This document shows, one piece after another, positions 1-10,621 of a stretch of 64,000 bases of DNA. The notes below the pieces were generated by a model. The model did no database searches. It saw only the letters and a list, made by a program, of their open reading frames with translations, and had not been told where the DNA came from. A program made the translations under genes and the position numbers. Each line of letters begins with the position of its first letter. The first letter of the stretch is position 1. The DNA comes from Monocercomonoides exilis. Its lineage: Eukaryota; Preaxostyla; Oxymonadida; Polymastigidae. The stretch lies in contig LSRY02000019.1 of NCBI GenBank assembly GCA_001643675.2, positions 940,001 through 1,004,000 on the forward strand. Reading direction: 5' to 3'.

Positions 1-147
1 AAAAGGAAGGATATCATATGAGGGAAGTGACGAAGATGATGAAGACGACATGAACATGACAAAAAAGAAGAGTGTAACAAGAAGAAGAAGAAGAAGAAGA
101 GGGAAAGGGAAAAGGAGTAGGAGAAGAAGAAGAAGAAGGGTGGGCAG

Positions 148-1944
148 ATGAAAAGAACAAATTCACATTTGAAGAGAAAGAAATCGAAGATAAAAGGAAG
201 GATATCATATGAGGGAAGCGAAGAAGAGGAAGAGGAAGATAACGAAGGAGAGTATGAAAGAAATGAAGAAGAAGAAGAAGATTATGATGACGATGAAGGC
301 AAAGAAAGCGAAGAAGACGAGGAAGCAACGCCAAGCGAAGAGAACAAGTTCGAAGATCTGTCGAAGTCGAAGTCGAAGTCAAAAATAAAATACGTTCCCT
401 TTCTTGGTTCATCCTGGCTGGATCAGAGTTTTTGGGAGCTTGGCGACTTCTGCGAACAGCCCAGCATTACAGAAAAGGAGCAGACAAAAGAGAGGAACCA
501 AGATTTCAGCTTCTGCACACTCTTTCTTTCGTTCTTCCCTTCTGATTGTCGCACTATTTGTGCAGTTGTGACACAGCGCCCGCTCTTCTTTGAAAACCTC
601 TTTGCGAATCCAATTGAAGTTGTGCATCCGACACTGAAATTGGAGAATGTTTGTGGGAAGATGGATGTATCACTCGAAGAGCAGATCAGAACAAAAGTGA
701 ATTTCATCAGACTGGTAGAGAATAAAATAGACAATTGTTTGTGCTTTTGAAGCGATTATGTTCAATAATTCATTTACATTAACTTCTTATTTTTATTTTT
801 TGTTTATTCATAAATTTAATTTTTCCCATCAGATGATCAGTCTGTCACCATCCTCTCCCGCACCCTTCGTGTTTTCGTGTACAACACCCACAAAATGCTG
901 TCTAAAAAGCCTCTTTCGAATTTTCTTGTGAAAGGCAAAGCTTCTTCGATGCAACTCAAAGATGGAAAAAAGATGAACATTGTCAATTACTTCCCTCCTT
1001 CAAAAGCCAAAAAAACATCTTTTGTTCGCTTTTGCTGTCCACATCAGCTTTTGACACTGATATTTAAAGTTGAATTTGAACTGCTCATTCCGATCCCACT
1101 TCCCCATCTACCTGTTTCAGACGGCTCTTTTTTCTTTTCGAAGGAAGGTAGATTTGGATATGAAGCGCCAAAAGTGATGATTTCAGATAAGGAAAAGAGG
1201 AAAATATGTGTCGTGTGGAAGGAATTCAGGCCATTGAGGCGAGTTCGGAGAGAGAGAGAGAGATAAAAAAGAGGAAGGAGACGAGGAAGATGGAGAAGAG
1301 GGATAGAGATAATGATGAGGATGAAAGTGACGATGATGAAAGCGATGAAGAAGATGATTACGATGATGATGACGATAATGAAGCATTTAACAAGCCAAGC
1401 AAATAAAAACTTTCGCGGAAGCAAGAGAAAAAACTCAAGCAAAAAAACACTTTTCCTTCATCGTCCTCTTTTCTCTTCTTCTTCTTCTTCATTGTCTTCT
1501 TCTCGTCCTCTTTCTCATTCTCTTTCTATCTCTCAAAGAGAAAGAGAACAAACAAGAGGAAGAATGCAAAGTGGAACAGCAAAATACTCTCAATAATCAG
1601 CAAATGATTTAATCTTGTGGCAAAACATCGTTTTGAATGAAATGATGCTGAGAGGAGACAAACCAACAAGCATCATTTCTTCTTCCTTTTCCTCTTTCTC
1701 CACCTCTTCTTCTGCTCCTTTATCTTTATCTTCATCATCATCATCTTCTTCTTCTTCTTCATTGTCTTCTTCTTCCACTTCTTCCTCTTCATCACATTCT
1801 CATTCTTCCCCCTTTGCCTTCTCTCTTCTTTCAAACAATTTCTTTCCGATAAATGCAATGTTCTTCACTCCATCAGACTATTTTATCATTTCTGCAACCT
1901 TATTTTCCAAAGTCCACTTAGGCTTCGCATTCAGCTCCGTCTGA
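148..1944 (+). CDS. Spliced acidic protein, possibly SMARCD/Rsc6-like (weak)
   Basis: The first exon starts at ATG 148 and is rich in Glu, Asp and Lys. A GT...AG intron at 737-832 (phase 1) joins it to a second exon in the same frame, giving the junction IDN-Y-DQSVTILSRTLRV. That frame stays open to TGA 1942-1944 only if TAA at 1264-1266 and 1594-1596 is read through as Gln. Around the junction the pattern ENKID followed by RTLRVFVYNTH resembles the region before the SWIB domain of SMARCD/BAF60 and Rsc6 proteins (KID...KTLRIYVFNTF type). I see no clear SWIB domain. The C-terminal third is low complexity: Arg/Glu, Asp/Met and then a long Ser run. The chromatin-remodelling assignment is speculative; the exon structure is better supported. 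The antisense Leu/Ser-rich ORFs are shadows. Confidence 0.55.
737..832 (+). other. Predicted spliceosomal intron
   Basis: It runs GTTTGT...CATCAG, 96 bp, very T-rich, and removes the in-frame TGA at 748-750. Size and phase 1 match the introns predicted in the genes at 31-34.7, 53-58 and 60-62.5 kb. Confidence 0.5.
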
Positions 1945-2985
1945 TCCTTCATCACCATTGCAGTTTCCTAATTTTCATGTCATCTCGCTCACGCACTCCA
2001 ATAGAGTGACATTTCATTCTCTGGATAATACGGAATTATCTGAACTTCGTTTCATTCACTTTTTTTGTTTAGAAAATAAAATTCCTTCACAAATGTATTA
2101 TCACCGTTTCATGAAACAGAAAAAGAATCGCATCATACGTTTTTGTGCAAATTTTAACTTTGTACAAAAGATTTTTTCAACTGTTAGTTACAATAATAGT
2201 CTTCAAACAACCATTTTATCGATTCATAAAATTGCCACAACAATCAAATGTTATTTTTGAAACGATGATCAAATTTGTATTAAAAATCAAAACCAAAAAG
2301 ATAAAAGAGAATTGTTTGAAATACGCTTAACCCCATTTCCTTATATAAATAATAATCAAAAAGCCTTGTTTGAGCAATGCAACATTTGCAATAAAATTTA
2401 ACCAAATCATTGAACTTCAAAATAAGAAATCAAAGCAAGCATGAATCAAAAATGAAAAAAAGTGAAATCTTTAAGTGAGTGAAAGTCTCAAAATAAAAAA
2501 TAATAAACTATTGTTAAAAAATCATTTAAACACATTTATATCTTCCAACTCGACTGATCTTTGACAAACGACTGATCTTTGTCGTTCGACTGATCTCTAC
2601 AAAGATCTGTCGATAATTCATTTTTATTATTAGAATTTCAGAAAAAAAAAGAAAAAATTATGATCATTCATTTCCTTATAAAATAATTTACATTTATAAA
2701 TAAAAAAATATTGAAAAAGATTTTATTTCATTTTTTTCTAAAAAAAATTTTATATTTTATATTTTTTAATATCCAAAAAATATAAACTCGTTAAAATTGT
2801 CGGTCGAGTTGTCGAGTTGTCGAGTTGTTTTGAAAATGTCGGTCTGTCGCAGAGGCCTAGTTACACCTATGCCATTTTTTTGTGCAAAAAAATATTTTCT
2901 GGAAAAATAAATTAAAATATTTAATTTTTTTGAGCTTAAACGAAACTTTTTAATTTCAAAATATTACTAACGCGAAATTTTTTTC
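1945..2985. other. AT-rich intergenic region
   Basis: No convincing gene. Two clusters of short words stand out. Around 2547-2612 CGACTGATCT recurs, and around 2800-2850 TCGAGTTG recurs in tandem. They share the core AACTCGAC in opposite orientations, so they could be subterminal repeats of a small decayed element. This is an observation only. Confidence 0.4.
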
Positions 2986-2987
2986 CA

Positions 2988-3394
2988 TGGACAGTTTGTG
3001 CAAAAAATACAGGACATCGCAAAAAATACCGGACAAGATCGATATCTCAATTACAGCAAGAAGAAAATTTCTGTTAAATTTCCTCAACACACATCTCGTC
3101 TGCACAAACTCAATTGATAATGAGACTTTTAAAAATCGCCTCATTCGTACTCAGAGTTATTATTATTTTTAATATTTCGGAGAAATAGGATTTTGAGTTT
3201 CTCCGAGATTTCGATATATATTTTTTCTGAGCATAAACGAGGAAGAAATGAAAGTCTTGTATGTCACGTGAGTTTGTATTGATGAGATATATTTTGAGGA
3301 AAATTGTCAGAATTATTCCTCTTGCAGTTATTGAGATATCGATCTTGTCCGGTATTTTTTGCGATGTCCTGTATTTTTTGTACAAACTGAACGT
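2988..3394. repeat. Foldback (long inverted repeat) element
   Basis: Two arms of about 160 bp (near 2988-3150 and 3230-3394) are inverted copies of each other, separated by an AT-rich centre of about 80 bp. The outer 75 bp of the arms are almost identical and share ACAGGACATCGCAAAAAAT. The arms diverge towards the middle. Short ORFs read into the repeat from both ends and give the same peptide (KKYRTSQKIPDKIDIS), a consequence of the inversion rather than evidence for two genes. It looks like a foldback transposon or MITE. Confidence 0.75.
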
Positions 3395-3513
3395 CAGAAC
3401 TGTAAAACTTCTCGTCAGAATTCATTACGTCACACAGGTTTATCAATAATTCAAAATGCAAATATAATAAAACACAAATACAAATAAGCAAAAAAAAAAA
3501 AACAGGTTTTTCG

Positions 3514-3562
<49 letters not shown>

Positions 3563-3972
3563 AAAATTCAAATTTGACATTTTATGATCATGGGACCGTC
3601 AATGAAGTTAGGAAGTGTCAAAGGAGTCAGTATCTGGCTGGGAAGAAAGTTTTAATTTTTTTATGAAACATTGTTAAGTTTGAAGAATAAAGTGAAATGA
3701 ATAAATAAATAAAAATTAATTTATGAAACGAAATCCCCAAAAATCAGTGAAAAATAAAAAATTCATTTAAAAAAAAACCTTCACTGACGCAGATTTCAAA
3801 TAACTGACGGACAAGACATAAAATATTTTATCTGTGACTCAAATTTAAATTAGAACTACAATAAATTGAAAACTGGCAGTTATTAAAAGGCGAAAAAGTG
3901 ATCACACTCATTATCCAAAAATTGAAAATAAAGTATTTCAACTTTCGATTTAATTACAACTGAAGCAATTGA
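3395..3972. other. AT-rich spacer with long A-run
   Basis: No gene seen. It contains an A homopolymer of about 40 bases at roughly 3519-3560, then AT-rich sequence up to the start of the next gene. Confidence 0.5.
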
Positions 3973-5033
3973 ATGAATTTAAACAGTACACCGGCGGAGA
4001 ATATAAACGACAAAAAGCAGATTCAACCTAAAAAACATCGTGATCCAGAGGATAAGGATAAGAACGGACAAAAGGAGGAAATGAGAAGCATCAAAGAGGG
4101 GAAAAAACAGATGAATTGGGATCTACAGATAACAAAATAACGCTTAGCAATAAGGATGAGGGAACAAAGACTTCAGATTGGTTCTCCGAAAATATAGCAA
4201 AGCTGAAAGAATGGATGGATTGTTTTAAAGATTTATTAAAAGATGGATATGCAACTGCTTCACAATTTATAACTGAAATTAAACCAATTATTATAAAATG
4301 GAAGTGGTTATTAATTATTATCGGAACAATATTCGTATATTTCATTTCGATAATATGCGCAGAATTTGATGAAAAAACAACAGTTAAGAAGCAAATAGAA
4401 GACTTCAATTATGGAAAACCGAGGCTAATGAATACTGGCAATGTAGATATCGATGCGAATGAATTCACACTGGCAATGAAGTGGATTCAATCTACGAAAA
4501 CAAATCCACCAGAATGGATGAGGCATAGCAATACAATATCTGGCAAGAATGGAAAAACAATTGCAATGCTTTTGATTGAAAATGTTAAAACAGATCCACC
4601 AAAATGGATGAGGCATAGCAATACAATATCAGACAAGAATAATAAGACAATGGCAATGTATTGGATTGAAAATTTGAAAGCAGAACCCCCAAAATGGATG
4701 CGGCATTACAATGCACTTTCCGATGAGAATGGAAAGACATTGGCCATGCTTTGGATTGAAAATGTTAAAACAGATCCACCAAAATGGATGCGTCACAGCA
4801 TTTCATTTGCTGACAAGAATAATAAGACAATGGCCATGTTTTGGATAAGATTTGTCAAATCAGAACCACCAAGGTGGATGAGGCATGATGATTCACTTGC
4901 TGATCAGGATGGAATGACAATAACATCGTATTGGAAGATTTTTGTTGGGGATAGCCTGCCATATTGGATGAAACCCTAAATTTCAATTGAAATAAAAAAA
5001 TTTTTTGAAGAAGGAATTTCAGCTTTTTAATGA
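3973..5033 (+). CDS. Ankyrin-like PPEWMRH-repeat protein with one membrane segment
   Basis: The likely start is ATG 3973, giving a hydrophilic Lys/Asp/Glu leader. The frame shifts by one base at a G4A6 run near 4098-4108 and then continues openly. After a charged region there is one strong transmembrane segment near 4291-4356 (LLIIIGTIFVYFISIICAEF). It is followed by about six 30-residue repeats with the pattern D-x-N/D-G-x-T-x-A-M-x-W-I-(10)-PP-x-W-M-R-H. This is the pattern of ankyrin-like repeats in some protists and intracellular bacteria, with a Trp-Met-Arg-His turn. TAA at 4977-4979 may be Gln, in which case the protein ends at TGA 5031-5033. It is a paralogue of the much larger minus-strand gene to the right, which has an acylation motif instead of a membrane helix. 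Function unknown; probably a membrane-anchored interaction scaffold. Confidence 0.7.
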
Positions 5034-5967
5034 GAAACTACTGTTTCATGGTTATATGAATTATCATATAGGCACATCTATTTTTTAAAGATTGCTACCC
5101 TAAGTCAATGAAGTTACTTTTCATAATGAGTAATTATTCACAATTCGAAATAAGAAAAGCGAGCATCCAAAACTTTTAAATTATTTTTTATTTTTTGTAT
5201 CTCATCTTTCAATTTGTATTAATTTATTTTTTTTTATTACCAATTATTTGAAACACATGTCTGCTTTTCATTTTCGGTTAATAATTAAAAAATTTACTGA
5301 AAAAAATTATTGAAACACAATTTTTTCAAACTTTATGAAAAATTACAGGCTTCAATTTGAATCCAAAAAATGTAATGAGTTGAAAAGCGAATCAAATTCT
5401 TTTTATCTTTAGTGCTCATTTTTTGCAAATGAAGAAGATAGAGTTTTTTTTTTTGACAGAAGTCATATAATTTTTCAAAAGAAAACTGATGTAAAAATAA
5501 CAATGAAATACGCAAAATGAAGAGCAAGAAAATAAAAAAAAAGATTTTTTTGAAATGACAAATATATAACAACCATAATTAAGATTTGTTTCATTTTTTG
5601 ATAAATTGTTTTAAACTTCCTGTGATTTGATAACAGAAATGGTTTAAAAAGAATTACAGTATTTTTGTGAAAGGAAAATACTGTTTCGCAAATTCTCTTT
5701 CTTTTCACAATTTGTCATTAAAAGGGTCAGCTGTGATTTTGATAAGGAAAACATTTTTCTATATCCATTTTGATATTGTTGTTCAAAGTTTGAAAAATGT
5801 AATTTATAGCAAATTAAAAAATTTTTTTATTCAAATAAAAAAAATTCTTATTTTAACTTATTTTTTGTTGTATTTGGCTAAAAAATTAAAAAACAAGAAA
5901 AAAACAAATAAAATCAAAAATTGTTACAAATGAAAAGTGGAAATACAAAATATTTGCAATATTTGGA
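5034..5967. other. AT-rich intergenic region between convergent repeat genes
   Basis: No convincing coding sequence or structured motif seen. The two PPEWMRH-repeat genes converge on this region. Confidence 0.5.
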
Positions 5968-8900
5968 TCAATGAATGTATTTATTAATTTGCTCATTAAG
6001 TGTTTAAGATAATCCAAGCAAAAATAACAAAACATGTGCAAGAAAATCATAAATTTTCTTTTTGAAACCAGTTTGCATCCAACGAGGTGGTCTTGTTTTT
6101 ATACTTGTTTTCCAATAATCCGCCATTCTTCTTTTTCTTTTATCACGAAGTTTGACTTCGTGCCTCATCCATTCAGGTGGTTCTGCTTTGGCATATCTTA
6201 TATAGTGCATTGCCAAAGTTGCTCCATCCTGATCAGAGAGTGTACTGTCATGTCTCATCCATTCTGGTGGTTCTATCCTCACAAGTTCAATCCAATGCAT
6301 CGCCATTGTTTTCTCTTTTTTGTCACCAAGAGTGATATCATGTCTCATCCATTCGGGTGGATCTGTTTTGACTTCTTTTATCCAATGCATGGCCATAGTT
6401 GATCCGTTCTTATCACCAAGTGTTATGCCGTGTCTCATCCATTCCGGTGGATCTGTTTTAACTTCTTTTATCCATATCATTGCCGATGTGAATCCATCCA
6501 AATTTTTCAGAGAAATGTCATGTCTCATCCATTCGGGTGGATCTGTTTTGATTTCTTTTATCCAATGCATGACCATCGTACATTTATCCTTATCACTAAG
6601 GATGTTACAATGTCTCATCCATTCTGGTGGTTCTATCCTCACAAGTTCAATCCAATGCATCGCCATTGTTTTCTCTTTTTTGTCACCAAGAGTGATATCA
6701 TGTCTCATCCATTCGGGTGGATCTGTTTTGACTTCTTTTATCCAATGCATGGCCATAGTTGATCCGTTCTTATCACCAAGTGTTATGCCGTGTCTCATCC
6801 ATTCCGGTGGATCTGTTTTAACTTCTTTTATCCATATCATTGCCGATGTGAATCCATCCAAATTTTTCAGAGAAATGTCATGTCTCATCCATTCGGGTGG
6901 ATCTGTTTTGATTTCTTTTATCCAATGCATGACCATCGTACATTTATCCTTATCACTAAGGATGTTACAATGTCTCATCCATTCTGGTGGTTCTATCCTC
7001 ACAAGTTCAATCCAATGCATCGCCATTGTTTTTCTCTTTTTGTCACCAAGAGTGATATCATGTCTCATCCATTCGGGTGGATCTGTTTTGACTTCTTTTA
7101 TCCAATGCATGGCCATAGTTGATCCGTTCTTATCACCAAGTGTTATGCCGTGTCTCATCCATTCCGGTGGATCTGTTTTAACTTCTTTTATCCATATCAT
7201 TGCCGATGTGAATCCATCCAAATTTTTCAGAGAAATGTCATGTCTCATCCATTCGGGTGGATCTGTTTTGATTTCTTTTATCCAATGCATGACCATCGTA
7301 CATTTATCCTTATCACTAAGGATGTTACAATGTCTCATCCATTCTGGTGGTTCTATCCTCACAAGTTCAATCCAATGCATCGCCATTGTTTTCTCTTTTT
7401 TGTCACCAAGAGTGATATCATGTCTCATCCATTCGGGTGGATCTGTTTTGACTTCTTTTATCCAATGCATGGCCATAGTTGATCCGTTCTTATCACCAAG
7501 TGTTATGCCGTGTCTCATCCATTCCGGTGGATCTGTTTTAACTTCTTTTATCCATATCATTGCCGATGTGAATCCATCCAAATTTTTCAGAGAAATGTCA
7601 TGTCTCATCCATTCGGGTGGATCTGTTTTGATTTCTTTTATCCAATGCATGACCATCGTACATTTATCCTTATCACTAAGGATGTTACAATGTCTCATCC
7701 ATTCTGGTGGTTCTATCCTCACAAGTTCAATCCAATGCATCGCCATTGTTTTCTCTTTTGTCACCAAGAGTGATATCATGTCTCATCCATTCGGGTGGAT
7801 CTGTTTTGACTTCTTTTATCCAATGCATGGCCATAGTTGATCCGTTCTTATCACCAAGTGTTATGCCGTGTCTCATCCATTCCGGTGGATCTGTTTTAAC
7901 TTCTTTTATCCATATCATTGCCGATGTGAATCCATCCAAATTTTTCAGAGAAATGTCATGTCTCATCCATTCGGGTGGATCTGTTTTGATTTCTTTTATC
8001 CAATGCATGACCATCGTACATTTATCCTTATCACTAAGGATGTTACAATGTCTCATCCATTCTGGTGGTTCTATCCTCACAAGTTCAATCCAATGCATCG
8101 CCATTGTTTTCTCTTTTTTGTCACCAAGAGTGATATCATGTCTCATCCATTCGGGTGGATCTGTTTTGACTTCTTTTATCCAATGCATGGCCATAGTTGA
8201 TCCGTTCTTATCACCAAGTGTTATGCCGTGTCTCATCCATTCCGGTGGATCTGTTTTAACTTCTTTTATCCATATCATTGCCGATGTGAATCCATCCAAA
8301 TTTTTCAGAGAAATGTCATGTCTCATCCATTCGGGTGGATCTGTTTTGATTTCTTTTATCCAATGCATGACCATCGTACATTTATCCTTATCACTAAGGA
8401 TGTTACAATGTCTCATCCATTCTGGTGGTTCTATCCTCACAAGTTCAATCCAATGCATCGCCATTGTTTTCTCTTTTTTGTCACCAAGAGTGATATCATG
8501 TCTCATCCATTCGGGTGGATCTGTTTTGACTTCTTTTATCCAATGCATGGCCATAGTTGATCCGTTCTTATCACCAAGTGTTATGCCGTGTCTCATCCAT
8601 TCCGGTGGATCTGTTTTAACTTCTTTTATCCATATCATTGCCGATGTGAATCCATCCAAATTTTTCAGAGAAATGTCATGTCTCATCCATTCGGGTGGAT
8701 CTGTTTTGATTTCTTTTATCCAATGCATGACCATCGTACATTTATCCTTATCACTAAGGATGTTACAATGTCTCATCCATTCTGGTGGTTCTATCCTCAC
8801 AAGTTCAATCCAATGCATCGCCATTGTTTTCTCTTTTTTGTCACCAAGAGTGATATCATGTCTCATCCATTCGGGTGGATCTGTTTTGACTTCTTTTATC

Positions 8901-10534
8901 CAATGCATGGCCATAGTTGATCCGTTCTTATCACCAAGTGTTATGCCGTGTCTCATCCATTCCGGTGGATCTGTTTTAACTTCTTTTATCCATATCATTG
9001 CCGATGTGAATCCATCCAAATTTTTCAGAGAAATGTCATGTCTCATCCATTCGGGTGGATCTGTTTTGATTTCTTTTATCCAATGCATGACCATCGTACA
9101 TTTATCCTTATCACTAAGGATGTTACAATGTCTCATCCATTCTGGTGGTTCTATCCTCACAAGTTCAATCCAATGCATCGCCATTGTTTTCTCTTTTTTG
9201 TCACCAAGAGTGATATCATGTCTCATCCATTCGGGTGGATCTGTTTTGACTTCTTTTATCCAATGCATGGCCATAGTTGATCCGTTCTTATCACCAAGTG
9301 TTATGCCGTGTCTCATCCATTCCGGTGGATCTGTTTTTGCATTCTCAATCCAGTACATGGCCATTGTCTTTCCTTTGTTATCAGAAAGTTTGTTGTCATG
9401 CCTCATCCATTCGGGTGGATCTGTTTTGACTTCTTTTATCCAATGCATAGCCTCTGTTCTTCTATTCAAGTCACCATGCATGTTATTATGTCTCAGTCTT
9501 TTTGGCGGATCTGTTTTTGCATTCTCAATCCAGTACATGGCCATTGTCTTTCCTTTGTTATCAGAAAGTTTGTTGTCATGCCTCATCCATTCGGGTGGAT
9601 CTGTTTTGACTTCTTTTATCCAATGCATAGCCTCTGTTCTTCTATTCAAGTCACCATGCATGTTATTATGTCTCAGTCTTTTTGGCGGATCTGTTTTCAC
9701 ATGTTTGATCCAGTGCATTGCTATTGTAAGCCCTTCTTTATCCCCAATAGTTTTTTCATGTCGAATGCATTTTGGTGGAATTGTTTTCACATGTTTGATC
9801 CAGTGCATTACCATTGTTATCCCTTCTTTATCACCATATGTTTTATCATGTCTAATGCTTTCAGGTGGAATTGTTTTCACATGTTTGATCCAAAGCATTG
9901 CCATTGTTTTCCCTTCTTTATCCCCAAGTGTGGTGTCGTGTTTCATCCATTCTTTCGGCTTGGTCTTAACCTCTTGTATCCAATTCATTGCGATTGTTTT
10001 CCCTTCTTTATCCCTTTGCATTTTTTCATGTCTCATCCATTTCGGTGGTTCTGCTTTCACATACTTGATCCACTGCATTGCCATTGTTTTCCCTTCGCAA
10101 TTACCAAGTGTGATATCGTGTCTCATCCATTTCGGCGGTTCTGTTTGAACATTTTCAATCCACTGCATTGCCATTGTATTTCCTTCTTTGTCTGCAAGTG
10201 TTACATCATGTCTTATTTCTTCTGGTGGTTCTGTTTTTATCCAATATATCCAGAACATTGCCAAAGTCCATCCATTTTTATCAGTAAGTGTATTTTCGTG
10301 TATCAAACTTTCTGGCGTTTTAAATCTTAAGAGATGAAAAACTTTCAATGCAATTGTCCTCTTCCATTTTGCATTATATCTGATTTGTTTAGGTGGCATT
10401 GACTTTTTGGAAACAATCCAACGCATTGCTTCTGTTCTTCCATCTTCATCGATAGCTGTTGGATCACAATTCTTTTCCGATGAATCAGCTTGCTTTTTAG
10501 TTTTAGAACTCCAAAAACATATCCAATTGCCCAT
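5968..10534 (-). CDS. Giant ankyrin-like PPEWMRH-repeat protein with N-terminal acylation motif
   Basis: It starts at ATG 10534-10532 with MGNWICF: Gly2 and a nearby Cys suit N-myristoylation plus palmitoylation. About fifty 30-residue repeats follow, each with the core D-x-x-G-x-T-x-A-M-x-W-I-(9-11)-PP-E/K-W-M-R-H. The N-terminal repeats are diverged; the middle block (about 6300-9330) is nearly identical 360-bp units. The C-terminus is a hydrophobic tail. A 2-bp contraction of a T-run at 7755-7759, compared with all sister units, breaks the frame and leaves two overlapping ORFs (10534-7727 and 7779-6004). Without it this is one protein of about 1,520 residues. TAA 6006-6004 may be Gln, with TGA at 5970-5968. 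Inference: a membrane-tethered repeat scaffold. The family is ankyrin-like by pattern only. Long plus-strand ORFs here are antisense shadows of the repeat. Confidence 0.75.
6303..9330 (-). repeat. 360-bp higher-order tandem repeat (4 x 90 bp)
   Basis: The 90-bp coding repeat is organised into units of four distinct members. The four-member unit recurs every 360 bp with almost no substitutions, in eight full periods plus a partial ninth. For example the landmark AAATTTTTCAGAGAAATGTC recurs near 6500, 6860, 7220, 7580, 7938, 8298, 8658 and 9018. The spacing drops to 358 bp across 7755, where two T are missing. The near-identity indicates very recent unequal exchange or strong gene conversion. 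Confidence 0.95.
9331..9690 (-). repeat. Second-level duplication: 180-bp pair inside the same gene
   Basis: Bases 9331-9510 and 9511-9690 are nearly identical and encode two 30-residue repeats each, with the variant turn PPKRLRH alternating with PPEWMRH. This is a separate and smaller amplification event from the 360-bp array next to it. Confidence 0.9.
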
Positions 10535-10621
10535 TTTCTAAGTAATTCACACAAAAATTCAATTGTTAAAAAATATATATATTTTCTAATAATATATTCG
10601 ATCGAAATTTGAATTTAATAT

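Noticed and set aside
6303-9330. CRISPR array
   Set aside because: The periodic repeat is continuous coding DNA with a 90/360-bp period, without repeat-spacer alternation, in a eukaryotic context.
6034-10330. Long plus-strand ORFs (up to about 800 codons) rich in Cys, Phe and Trp over the repeat gene
   Set aside because: They are antisense to the PPEWMRH repeat and stay open only because the repeat period is a multiple of three. The minus strand has the clear repeat grammar.
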